Assembly: GCF_000196175.1 (NCBI RefSeq)
Contig: NC_005363.1
Location: 2,728,001 to 2,792,000, forward strand
Reading direction: 5' to 3'
Length of the DNA: 64,000 nt
From: Bdellovibrio bacteriovorus HD100
GTDB lineage: Bacteria > Bdellovibrionota > Bdellovibrionia > Bdellovibrionales > Bdellovibrionaceae
In this document: in pieces, positions 1 through 7,609 of the stretch
Numbering within the stretch: the first letter of the stretch is position 1
How the letters are laid out: each line of letters starts with the position of its first letter
Translations under genes and position numbers: made by a program
The notes under the pieces: generated by a model
What the model was told of the DNA's origin: nothing
What the model saw: the letters and a program-made list of their open reading frames with translations, nothing else
The model's database searches: none

Positions 1-590
1 ATGTCTTTGCCCGGGGCACCGACAACGCCCTGTGGGCGCGTTACTGGTGGGGATCTCAGTGGAGTGAATGGATCAGCATCGGTGGTGTGCTGACATCAGG
101 GCCGGCGGTGACTTCATGGGAATTTGGCCGCGTGGATGTCTTTGTTCGCGGTACCGACAATGCCCTCTGGCACAAGTGGTTCGCCAGTGGCGCGTGGTCT
201 GAATGGGAGTCCTTGGGTGGCATTCTGACTTCCGACCCTGCGGCGGCGTCATGGTCCGCCGGAAGAATTGACGTCTTTGTCCGTGGCACTGACAACGCCC
301 TCTGGCACAAGTGGTTTGCGGGTGGCTGGTCCGGCTGGGAATCTCTGGGCGGCATTCTGACCTCTGATCCCGATGTGGCTTCTTGGGGTGCAGGAAGATT
401 GGATGTTTTTGTTCGCGGCACTGACAACGCCCTTTGGCACCTGTGGTGGGATAGCAAATGGAGCTCGTGGGAGTCCTTGGGAGGCATTTTAACCTCCGGC
501 CCCGGAGCTGCCGCATTGGCTCAGGGGTATCTGATCATTTACGTGAAAGGAACTGATCAGGCCCTCTGGTTTAAGACCTTTGCACCTTAA
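1..590 (+). CDS. Lectin-like beta-propeller protein, 3' end (5' end outside window)
   Basis: The open frame enters from the left edge in frame 3 and ends at the TAA at 588-590. It holds five consecutive repeats of about 44-45 residues with the core DVFVRGTDNALWHKW, a W..WESLGG turn and an ILTSDP linker. The repeat cores begin near 4, 136, 271, 403 and 532. This pattern resembles the PLL/PHL and tectonin-type sugar-binding propellers, where each repeat forms one blade; such propellers usually have six or seven blades, so more repeats probably lie upstream. The middle repeats are almost identical, while the last is degenerate. It may bind sugars at the cell surface or be the binding domain of a larger exported enzyme. 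No catalytic domain is visible in the part present. Confidence 0.7.
   Translation, partial: VFARGTDNALWARYWWGSQWSEWISIGGVLTSGPAVTSWEFGRVDVFVRGTDNALWHKWFASGAWSEWESLGGILTSDPAAASWSAGRIDVFVRGTDNALWHKWFAGGWSGWESLGGILTSDPDVASWGAGRLDVFVRGTDNALWHLWWDSKWSSWESLGGILTSGPGAAALAQGYLIIYVKGTDQALWFKTFAP
4..560 (+). repeat. Tandem 132-135 bp coding repeats (propeller blades)
   Basis: The phrase encoding VFVRGTDNALW recurs near 4, 136, 271, 403 and, in degenerate form, near 532. Spacing is 132-135 bp and always in frame. Copies two to four are highly similar at DNA level, which suggests recent duplication or gene conversion within the propeller. Confidence 0.85.
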
Positions 591-621
591 CAACCTATTC
601 ATCACAAAAAACTGACACCAA

Positions 622-648
622 GTGCTCCGTCGGAATCTGACGGAGCAC
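622..648. terminator. Strong hairpin after the lectin-like gene
   Basis: A perfect 10-bp inverted repeat (gtgctccgtc / gacggagcac) with a 7-nt loop lies 32 bp after the stop codon. No T-run follows, so it may be a terminator or an mRNA-stabilising hairpin. Confidence 0.5.
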
Positions 649-753
649 ACAATTGAAGAATCCCGTGAATAATTTTTATCCGGCCCTCTGCCCCCATAGT
701 GATTCGTATTTGTCTGTGCTAAAGAGGGCTCTTAAAAAACCACGGAGTTTCCC

Positions 754-1062
754 ATGAAATCATTGATTCTTGTTCTGATGACCCTCGTTTCCACTTCCGC
801 GATGGCTGCTAAACTTGAAAAACTTCCCTGCGCTCAGTTTGCACAAGGTGCCGCGGAAGCTGATTATCTGCGTGACGCCACGGGCATCCAAGGCCACGAA
901 TTTGAATCTTCCATCATCGGCTACACAAAAATTGACAACCGTCAGTCTGCCGTGACAGTGGAAATTACTGGCGCCAACGACGAAGGTGACACTTGGACAA
1001 CTCAATATGAAGTTGTCGTGCAGGCTCCGGCTTGTGCCCTTGTTGAAATCAGCGCGAAGTAA
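754..1062 (+). CDS. Small exported protein, unknown function
   Basis: A 102-residue protein with a clear Sec signal peptide: MKSL, a hydrophobic core and cleavage around AMA-A near residue 19. The mature part of about 83 residues has two cysteines, one near its start and one near its end, that could form a disulfide. It has no motif I recognise. A terminator hairpin follows at 1094-1126, so the gene appears to be monocistronic. Likely periplasmic or secreted. Confidence 0.75.
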   Translation: MKSLILVLMTLVSTSAMAAKLEKLPCAQFAQGAAEADYLRDATGIQGHEFESSIIGYTKIDNRQSAVTVEITGANDEGDTWTTQYEVVVQAPACALVEISAK

Positions 1063-1093
1063 ATAACCGCCGTCATAGTTCTGTTAAAAATCT

Positions 1094-1126
1094 GCCGACT
1101 CCACCTGTGGGGTCGGCTTTTTTTTT
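1094..1126 (+). terminator. Rho-independent terminator
   Basis: The stem gccgactcc / ggggtcggc (one G-T pair) is followed by nine T residues. It ends the small gene at 754-1062 and insulates the nrf genes downstream. Confidence 0.85.
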
Positions 1127-1131
1127 GCTTT

Positions 1132-1143
1132 CAACCCGGGTTG
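1132..1143. promoter_or_regulatory. Palindrome upstream of nrfH
   Basis: The perfect 12-bp palindrome caacccgggttg lies 64 bp before the nrfH start in the only gap upstream of the operon. It could be a regulator site. It does not match the FNR (TTGAT-N4-ATCAA) consensus. Confidence 0.25.
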
Positions 1144-1207
1144 GATTGAAGAGCCCAGTGTCGGAATAAACCTACCCAACTATTGAAAAGTAATTGATAA
1201 TCCGTTT

Positions 1208-1663
1208 ATGTCCAACTTTAGCAAACTCAACCTGCTCATATTGGTTCTTTTCGGTGTTGTCATCGGCTTGGGCTGCTACTCCTTCATTTATGCCAAGGGT
1301 TATTCGTACATGTCTGACGATCCCAAGGCCTGTGTGAACTGTCATATCATGCGTGAAAACATGGATTCCTGGCAGAAGTCCGCCCATCACCACGTCGCCA
1401 AGTGCAATGACTGTCACCTGCCCCACAACATTGTTGGCAAATACGCTGTGAAAGCCCTGAATGGCTGGAACCATTCCGTCGCCTTCACCCTGCAGAACTT
1501 TCATGAGCCCATTCTGATCAAAGAACACAGCCTGAAGGTGGTGAAAAGTTCCTGCCTGAACTGCCATCAGCCCATGGTTCAGGCCATGGATCGCACCGAT
1601 AAAAATCACAACGAGGAAGCCAACTGTCTGCACTGCCACCGCGGTGTGGGACACGTTCGATAG
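1208..1663 (+). CDS. nrfH: Cytochrome c nitrite reductase, small membrane subunit NrfH
   Basis: A 151-residue NapC/NirT-family tetrahaem cytochrome. An N-terminal transmembrane anchor (residues about 8-28) is followed by four CxxCH haem sites at about 42-46, 66-70, 116-120 and 140-144. The anchor plus YMSDDPKACVNCHIMR is typical of NrfH, which takes electrons from the menaquinol pool and passes them to NrfA in the periplasm. It lies 9 bp before nrfA, which confirms the assignment. No good ribosome-binding site is seen at this ATG, but the hydrophobic start fits the family. Confidence 0.92.
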   Translation: MSNFSKLNLLILVLFGVVIGLGCYSFIYAKGYSYMSDDPKACVNCHIMRENMDSWQKSAHHHVAKCNDCHLPHNIVGKYAVKALNGWNHSVAFTLQNFHEPILIKEHSLKVVKSSCLNCHQPMVQAMDRTDKNHNEEANCLHCHRGVGHVR

Positions 1664-1672
1664 GAGTCTGGT

Positions 1673-3052
1673 ATGAACAAGAACAAATGGATGTTTCTGG
1701 CCGTCGGCGGCGCCGCCATCGTCACGGTGCTGGTCACAGCCCTGCTGGTGAACATCTTTGAAAGAAAATCTGAAGAGAAAAATCCCTTCTATCGCGTTGT
1801 GGAAATCACAGATGATATCGATGATCCGGCAGTCTGGGGTAAGAATTTCCCGCACCAGTATGATTCCTATCTGAAAACCGCTGACATGACCCGCACCAAG
1901 TACGGCGGATCTGAGGCCTTCCCCCATATCCCCACGGACAAAGACCCCCGCGACGTGGTTTCAGCCCAGAAGCTGGATGAGGATCCCCGCCTGAAAATCA
2001 TGTGGGCGGGCTATGCCTTCTCCAAAGACTTCCGCGAAGAGCGCGGTCACGCTTACATGCTGGTCGATCAGATTTTCACAGAACGCCAGAATGTGGTGAA
2101 ACAGCCCGGCACCTGCCTGAACTGCCATGCGTCCACTTATCTGCTGTATAAAAAACTGGGTGACGGTGACATCACCAAGGGCTTTGAAGAAATGGGTAAA
2201 ATCCCCTACAAGGACATCGTGCACTCCGTTCAGCACCCTGTGTCCTGCATCGACTGCCATGATCCTTCCACCATGGCTTTGCGAGTGACCCGCCCGGCCT
2301 TTATGGAGGGCATCAAGCTGGTCAAAGCCCAGCAGGGCATCAAAGAATACGATGTGAACAAAATGGCTTCCCGTCAGGAAATGCGCAGCTTTGTCTGTGG
2401 CCAGTGCCACGTCGAGTACTACTTTAAAGGTGAAGAAAAACGCCTGACTTATCCTTGGGCCAAGGGTCTGAAGGCCGATCAGATCGTGGAATACTACAAA
2501 GAAAACGGATTCAAGGACTGGGTGCATGCCCTGACCGGCGCCGAGGTATTAAAAGCCCAGCACCCCGAGTTTGAAATGTTTAATCAGGGCACACATGCAC
2601 GTGCGGGTGTGGCTTGCGTGGACTGTCACATGCCTTATCAGCGTGTCGGCGCTATGAAAGTCACCGACCACCAGGTGCGCAGTCCGCTTTTGAATATCAA
2701 CAAAGCCTGCCAGACCTGCCACAACGTGCCGGAAGCGGAACTGAAGGCCCGAGTTGAAACAATCCAGGATCGTCATATCTCTTTGCGGGATGTGGCCTTT
2801 GATGCGCTGGTGGACTACATCAATGATCTGAAAGAATTTAAAGACGAAAAGAACCCGTCGGAGACCCTGAAAAAAGCCCGCGCCCTGCAAAAAGAAGCTC
2901 AGTTCCTGTTCGACTTTGTCGAAGCTGAGAACTCGTCCGGCTTCCATGCTCCGCAGGAGTCTGCGCGCATTCTGGGCCTGTCCATCGAAAAAGTCCGGGA
3001 AGGCCAGAAGCTGCTAGCCACCCTTCGTAACAGCAAAGTGGCCGGAAAGTAG
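1673..3052 (+). CDS. nrfA: Ammonia-forming cytochrome c nitrite reductase NrfA
   Basis: A 459-residue pentahaem enzyme that reduces nitrite to ammonium with six electrons in the periplasm. It has an uncleaved-looking hydrophobic N-terminus (about 7-27) and haem sites at 148-152 (CLNCH), 192-196, 242-246, 315-319 and 346-350. The active-site region is present: RGHAYM (Arg124), CGQCHVEYYF with the catalytic Tyr, and GTHARAGV with the His before haem 4. The first haem site is CxxCH rather than the CxxCK of the Escherichia coli enzyme, a variant known from some other lineages. The ribosome-binding site taggag lies just upstream. It forms an operon with nrfH and the following resB-like gene. Confidence 0.93.
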   Translation: MNKNKWMFLAVGGAAIVTVLVTALLVNIFERKSEEKNPFYRVVEITDDIDDPAVWGKNFPHQYDSYLKTADMTRTKYGGSEAFPHIPTDKDPRDVVSAQKLDEDPRLKIMWAGYAFSKDFREERGHAYMLVDQIFTERQNVVKQPGTCLNCHASTYLLYKKLGDGDITKGFEEMGKIPYKDIVHSVQHPVSCIDCHDPSTMALRVTRPAFMEGIKLVKAQQGIKEYDVNKMASRQEMRSFVCGQCHVEYYFKGEEKRLTYPWAKGLKADQIVEYYKENGFKDWVHALTGAEVLKAQHPEFEMFNQGTHARAGVACVDCHMPYQRVGAMKVTDHQVRSPLLNINKACQTCHNVPEAELKARVETIQDRHISLRDVAFDALVDYINDLKEFKDEKNPSETLKKARALQKEAQFLFDFVEAENSSGFHAPQESARILGLSIEKVREGQKLLATLRNSKVAGK

Positions 3053-3058
3053 TTTCTC

Positions 3059-4429
3059 GTGCTTCGATCGGTCCTACGTTTTTTTGCTTCCCTGAAACTG
3101 GCGGTGGTTATCATCGCCAGTTTAGCTTTGCTGATCTCGGTGGGCACTTTCGTTGAAGCCCGCTTTGATGCGTGGACCGCCAAACAACTGGTGTATAACT
3201 CTGTCTGGATGTACGGCGCTCTGGGGTTGTTGGTCACAAGCCTTGTGGCGGTGATCGCCGATCGCTGGCCGTGGCAACCGCGTCATGCGGCTTTCATTTT
3301 TGCCCATGTCGGCATCATCATGATCATCTTCGGCGCCCTGCTGACTCAAACCTATGGTGTGGATGGCATCATCCGCCTGACCCGCACCGCTGAAGCCGTC
3401 AACGAAGTACAGCTTCAGGACACGCAGCTGACCGTCTATCGCTCGCGCACAGGTGACGGCTATGACAAGGTTTATTCCGAGGATGTGAACTTTCTAAAAA
3501 ATCCCATCACCGCCAAAGAACCTTTTCTGATCAAAGCCAAAGGGCTGCATTTTGAACTGCTGGAGTCGATCCCTTATGGCCTGGCGCAAACCCGCATCGA
3601 AGCATCTCCGGCGGCGCAAAGCGGTTCGGCCGTGCGCTTTCAGCTGGCCAATGCCAATGTCAGTGAAATCGACTGGCTGATTCAGCGAAACGCCTTTGAG
3701 CGCGCCGAAAAACAAATCGGCCCCGTGCTGCTGACCATGGGAGGCCTGTGGGAACGCCGTCCTGAGATCAACGAAATCCGCCTTTACCAGAATGAAGACC
3801 AGCAGCTAAGCTATGCCCTTTACAGCAAAAACAGCCAGAATCCCTACAAAAAAGGCACCCTGGCAGAGGGCGATCGCATACAGACCGCGTGGATGGGACT
3901 GGAGCTTCGCACCCTGCAATTCCTGATCAAAGCGGTGCAAAAGTACGAAGTCCGCTCTATGGACCGCCCTACACCGGCCACCCGCGCGTCCCTGAAAGTC
4001 CGCTATAACGGACAGGAAAGTTTTCTGGTGCTGAATGATTACATCAAAGTCTTTACCGATGACTGGGTTTATCTGATCGCCTATCACAACAAGAAAATCC
4101 CTTTGGGTTTTGATATCGCCTTAAGAAATTTCAAAAAAACAGACTATCCCGGCACCATGCGGGCCATGGCCTATGAAAGCGAAGTGCAATTCGCCGATCA
4201 GCGCGCGACCATCTCGATGAATGAACCATTGAAGCATCAGGGTTACTATATTTATCAAGCCAGCTTTGAAGAGTCCCCAAATGGCGGCGTCACCGCTTCG
4301 ATCCTTTCGGTGAATCGTGATCCGGGCCGCGTCTGGAAGTACCTGGGTTCACTGGTGATGTGTGTGGGAATTCTTCTGTTGTTTTACTTCCGCTATCGTC
4401 CGCATGTTCGTCCACGTTCCACCAACTAA
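3059..4429 (+). CDS. ResB/Ccs1-type cytochrome c biogenesis protein
   Basis: A 456-residue membrane protein starting at GTG, 6 bp after nrfA. It begins with FFASLKLAVVIIASLALLISVGTF-type sequence (first helix about residues 10-30), has further helices near 50-70 and 80-100, a long periplasmic domain, and a last helix near 425-445. This is the ResB (CcsB/Ccs1) layout of system II haem-protein assembly. ResB normally works with CcsA/ResC, but no CcsA-like tryptophan-rich protein is encoded downstream. The partner must be elsewhere. Position in the nrf operon suggests a role in maturing NrfA/NrfH. Confidence 0.85.
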   Translation: MLRSVLRFFASLKLAVVIIASLALLISVGTFVEARFDAWTAKQLVYNSVWMYGALGLLVTSLVAVIADRWPWQPRHAAFIFAHVGIIMIIFGALLTQTYGVDGIIRLTRTAEAVNEVQLQDTQLTVYRSRTGDGYDKVYSEDVNFLKNPITAKEPFLIKAKGLHFELLESIPYGLAQTRIEASPAAQSGSAVRFQLANANVSEIDWLIQRNAFERAEKQIGPVLLTMGGLWERRPEINEIRLYQNEDQQLSYALYSKNSQNPYKKGTLAEGDRIQTAWMGLELRTLQFLIKAVQKYEVRSMDRPTPATRASLKVRYNGQESFLVLNDYIKVFTDDWVYLIAYHNKKIPLGFDIALRNFKKTDYPGTMRAMAYESEVQFADQRATISMNEPLKHQGYYIYQASFEESPNGGVTASILSVNRDPGRVWKYLGSLVMCVGILLLFYFRYRPHVRPRSTN

Positions 4430-4494
4430 GTGACTGAATACATATTGCCGCCGCGAGTGTTTCATACACAATAAACAGCTCAAGGAGGATTCAT

Positions 4495-4785
4495 ATGAAA
4501 AATCTGGTTATGGTATTGATGATGGTTCTGGGCCTTTCAGGCTTTGCGCACGCTGAAGAGCAGACCCTGGTGTCTTTGCCGGTTGAAATCGAATCGCTGG
4601 TTGAGATGTCCACCGCCGAGATGCCAGCAGAGACTGAGCTGCAAGGTGGCGGCGGGTCTACATCCCGTTACTGCTGCATGAATCGCGGCAACTATTGCGA
4701 CATGGGTTACACAGATCGCTTTGGTCAGCCGTGCAAATGTTATACTGGAAACAACGTCTATCACGGGCACGTCTGTCGAAATTAA
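4495..4785 (+). CDS. Small cysteine-rich exported protein
   Basis: A 96-residue protein with a Sec signal peptide (cleavage about AHA-E, residue 20) and a strong ribosome-binding site (aaggagg). The mature protein has an acidic stretch, a short GGGGS linker and a C-terminal block of about 38 residues containing six cysteines (CC, C, C.C, C). This block looks like a small disulfide-stabilised domain. No family recognised. It stands alone between the nrf genes and the convergent chemotaxis operon. Confidence 0.75.
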   Translation: MKNLVMVLMMVLGLSGFAHAEEQTLVSLPVEIESLVEMSTAEMPAETELQGGGGSTSRYCCMNRGNYCDMGYTDRFGQPCKCYTGNNVYHGHVCRN

Positions 4786-4795
4786 GGATTTATCC

Positions 4796-4820
4796 CCAGG
4801 CAGGCGGTGGGCCTGCCTGG
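4796..4820. terminator. Shared hairpin between convergent genes
   Basis: A perfect 10-bp inverted repeat (ccaggcaggc / gcctgcctgg) with a 5-nt loop lies in the 40-bp gap between the cysteine-rich protein gene and the end of the chemotaxis operon. It has no long T-run. It probably terminates or stabilises both transcripts. Confidence 0.55.
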
Positions 4821-4825
4821 ACTAT

Positions 4826-6301
4826 TCAGGCCGCACGGACATCCAGACGGTTCATCAGCTCTGGAACATCCAGAATCATGAATGTCTTCTTCACTCCGGC
4901 AAGGTCTGTGACTTCGACAATCTCTTTCATATGTCCTTGCAGGGTTTTGGTGGCCTCCGGAGCCAGGATGGTCGGAATACGGGCTTTATTGGCTTCATCC
5001 ACGGTGTCAATGGACTCCACGGAATCCACCAGCAACCCGAACTTGCTTTGCTGACCTTTGACGATCAGGATCCTCGAATTCAAAGGATCTGCCGCCGGTT
5101 TCATGCCATAGAAGGCGCGCAAATCAACAATCGTCACGACGTCCCCGCGCATCTTCATCATGCCCACGACATACTCCGGATAACCCGGGGGCCGCATCAA
5201 TTCCCCCTCGACTTTGGCGATCTCGTCAATGGAGCTTAAGCGTGTCGACAACAGAAAATCCAGACGGAAAGAGATGTAAGGTTTTCTTTCCGTCTTCGCC
5301 TTGGCGGCTTCGGCCTCTTTTTCCCGATTCCCGTAAAGTGAATCATGACCGCGGGTGATGGCGAGAATTTCCTGATCTGACAAAATTTTACTTTCATTCA
5401 GCAGAACAACGTTGGCCTTGTTATCCTGTGCTAACAAGCCCCGCATCATTTCCACTTTTTCCTGGGCAAACATCGGAATAGGCAGAACTTCCTCTTCAAA
5501 GAAGGTCACAATGCTGTCAACGCTGTCGACCAGGAATCCGACCTGAACCTTTTGCAGCTTCAAAATAACAATACGACGGGACTCCAGGTCCCTGCACTCA
5601 TCGCCTTCAATTTTCAGGAACATGCGGAAGTCCAGAATAGGAATGATCGTGCCACGCAGGTTCACCATGCCGATACAATAGTCCACGGCCAAGACGCTGC
5701 GTTTGATTTCAGGAACACGAATGATCTCGCGAATGCCCGAGATGCTCAGTCCGAACTCCAAAGCCCCTGAGCGAACCGTGATGCACTGGTCCCGTTTGGA
5801 GGACTTGCGGGTCAGTTCCGTCGCGGTGCTGCGGCTTTGTTCCAGAATCTGCGGGATGTTTTCAATTTTCACCAGCGCTTCCGGATCCAGCACTTCAACG
5901 ATGCGATCCCCGCCATTGAGCTTCAGCACGCTGCGGATGACCGACTTGCGTCCCTCTAAATGATTGTCGAACCGCGAGATGTCCCCTGTCTGAACATTCA
6001 GAATTTCTGACGTGGAGTCAAAAAGCAAACCGATGCGCACGTTATTGACATGCACGATCGCCACTTTTTTGACGCTGCCAGAGTTTGAAGTTTCAACATC
6101 CAGCAGGCGACCCATATCCACTATCGGAGTGACCGTGCCACGCAAATTGAACAGCCCGGTCAGATAATCCGGTGCCAGCGGCACCAGAGTGATTTTTTCG
6201 GGATAGTTGACCACTTCCTGCAAAGATGAAATCGAAATGGCCAGCTCCGCCGGACCCAGTCGGAAAGAAGCAAACATCTGCATATGAGAAGAATTTTTCA
6301 T
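4826..6301 (-). CDS. Triple CheW-domain chemotaxis coupling protein
   Basis: A 491-residue protein made of three CheW-like domains at about residues 8-150, 165-315 and 340-485. Each has the CheW core GL.NLRG...PIVD or its equivalent (GMVNLRGTIIPILD; GMMKMRGDVVTIVD) and the FGLLVDSV-type strand. CheW links receptors to the kinase CheA, and multi-CheW proteins can bridge or enlarge arrays. It is the last gene of the operon receptor-cheR-cheD-cheW3, 9 bp after cheD. No CheA, CheY or CheB is encoded nearby, so it must work with a kinase encoded elsewhere. Confidence 0.9.
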   Translation of the reverse strand: MKNSSHMQMFASFRLGPAELAISISSLQEVVNYPEKITLVPLAPDYLTGLFNLRGTVTPIVDMGRLLDVETSNSGSVKKVAIVHVNNVRIGLLFDSTSEILNVQTGDISRFDNHLEGRKSVIRSVLKLNGGDRIVEVLDPEALVKIENIPQILEQSRSTATELTRKSSKRDQCITVRSGALEFGLSISGIREIIRVPEIKRSVLAVDYCIGMVNLRGTIIPILDFRMFLKIEGDECRDLESRRIVILKLQKVQVGFLVDSVDSIVTFFEEEVLPIPMFAQEKVEMMRGLLAQDNKANVVLLNESKILSDQEILAITRGHDSLYGNREKEAEAAKAKTERKPYISFRLDFLLSTRLSSIDEIAKVEGELMRPPGYPEYVVGMMKMRGDVVTIVDLRAFYGMKPAADPLNSRILIVKGQQSKFGLLVDSVESIDTVDEANKARIPTILAPEATKTLQGHMKEIVEVTDLAGVKKTFMILDVPELMNRLDVRAA

Positions 6302-6310
6302 AGTTCCTTC

Positions 6311-6781
6311 CTAGGCCGTCTTGGGAAGTTTTTCGATGGAGTAGTCACCGTCCCCGGCGATCCTCATCTTGGTTCCCTGTTCCCCGCCGGGCTCAAAAGC
6401 CACAATGCGGATGCGGTGTTTTTCCAGCACTGCTTTTGCCGCCTTCAGATTCTCATCACCGACGACAAACTTGATATAATTCTTATCCCCGTCCATCATG
6501 CGTCCGCCTCCGGCCACAATGGCCTCCAGCTCTGACACATCGGCCATGGTCGCGCCCATTCTTTCCAGCATGCGGGGAATGGTCTGACTGACGTAGCGGG
6601 CCTCTTTGTCCTCTTTGAAGGTTTCCGGGTACGGCAGCAGACAATGAGCCAAAGCCCATTTGTTTTGCCGTCTCCACACCAGAGCAATGCCGACACAAGA
6701 ACCCAGAACAGTCTTAAGCACCTCGCCATTTTCAGCGATCAGGATCTGACCAATTCTGACGTGGTGTTCGACCGGCAACAT
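6311..6781 (-). CDS. cheD: Chemoreceptor glutamine deamidase CheD
   Basis: A 156-residue CheD-family enzyme that converts specific receptor glutamines to glutamates and so tunes the receptor. The catalytic cysteine lies in LGSCVGI (Cys29) and the histidine in AHCLLP (His46); the GGG motif (VAGGGRMM) is also present. It starts 1 bp after the cheR stop codon, so translation is probably coupled. Confidence 0.92.
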   Translation of the reverse strand: MLPVEHHVRIGQILIAENGEVLKTVLGSCVGIALVWRRQNKWALAHCLLPYPETFKEDKEARYVSQTIPRMLERMGATMADVSELEAIVAGGGRMMDGDKNYIKFVVGDENLKAAKAVLEKHRIRIVAFEPGGEQGTKMRIAGDGDYSIEKLPKTA

Positions 6782-6782
6782 A

Positions 6783-7607
6783 TCAGCCCTTCATATAGAT
6801 CAGAGGTTTTTTGAAAATGAATTGAGTCTTGTGGCGGGCCAAAGACTCGGATTCCCCCAGAATCAGCATGCCTTCAGGCTTCAATGAACGGTGCATGTTT
6901 GAAAGCACCAGTTCCTGATCCTGATCATTGAAGTAAATCAAAACATTGCGTAAAAAGACGATATCAAACAACAGCCCCTTCGGGGCCGCCTTGTGCAGAT
7001 TGTGCTGGAAAAACTCCAGATTGGCGCTGATCACCGGACTGATGCGGAAAGTTCCATCCGCCTGTTCGCGGAAGTACTTTTCGACAAACACCGGATTCCG
7101 TTTTTTCAGTTCATCCAAAGTCCGGTCTTTAAAGACTCCTGAACGGGCTTTCGCCAGAACGTTGGTGTCAATATCCGAACCCATGATTTTGTATTTAAAA
7201 GAGGGATGTTTAAAACGGAACTCTTCGCAAACCATTCCCAGGGAATGAGCCTCTTCCCCGGTGGAAGATGCGGCAGACCAGATTCTTAGAATTGTATCCG
7301 GGTTCTTTTTATACCACTCGGGCAGGTATTCGTTCTGGAAATAGTCCCACACGGTCTGCGTGCGGAAGAAGTGGGTCTCATTGGTGGTGACCAGATTCAC
7401 AAAATCCTGAATCTCGACCTTGCCCTGTTCAAGCTGGTCAATATAGTCTTCCAGGGATTCAAGCCCCAGAAGACGCAGACGCGGTTTGATACGAGCTGTG
7501 AGCATATCACGCTTGCGCTCTTCCATCGTGATTCCGGTGTGTGTCTTTACCAAAGTAAGCAGCCTTGTCAGGGCGGCTCCTTCGAGTTTCTTCGCTGCTT
7601 CTGCCAC
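6783..7607 (-). CDS. cheR: Chemoreceptor methyltransferase CheR
   Basis: A 274-residue SAM-dependent methyltransferase that methylates glutamates of chemoreceptors. It has the all-helical N-terminal domain with R.KPRLR, then TTNETHFFRT, the SAM-binding WSAASSTGEEAHSL, and the RNVLIYF motif. It starts 2 bp after the receptor stop codon, in the same operon as its likely substrate. Confidence 0.95.
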   Translation of the reverse strand: MAEAAKKLEGAALTRLLTLVKTHTGITMEERKRDMLTARIKPRLRLLGLESLEDYIDQLEQGKVEIQDFVNLVTTNETHFFRTQTVWDYFQNEYLPEWYKKNPDTILRIWSAASSTGEEAHSLGMVCEEFRFKHPSFKYKIMGSDIDTNVLAKARSGVFKDRTLDELKKRNPVFVEKYFREQADGTFRISPVISANLEFFQHNLHKAAPKGLLFDIVFLRNVLIYFNDQDQELVLSNMHRSLKPEGMLILGESESLARHKTQFIFKKPLIYMKG

Positions 7608-7609
7608 GT

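Noticed and set aside
3-590. CRISPR or satellite array
   Set aside because: The 132-135 bp repeats are in frame and protein-coding; no short direct repeat with unique spacers.
1127-1207. FNR box before nrfH
   Set aside because: No TTGAT-N4-ATCAA match; only single half-site-like ttgat occurs.
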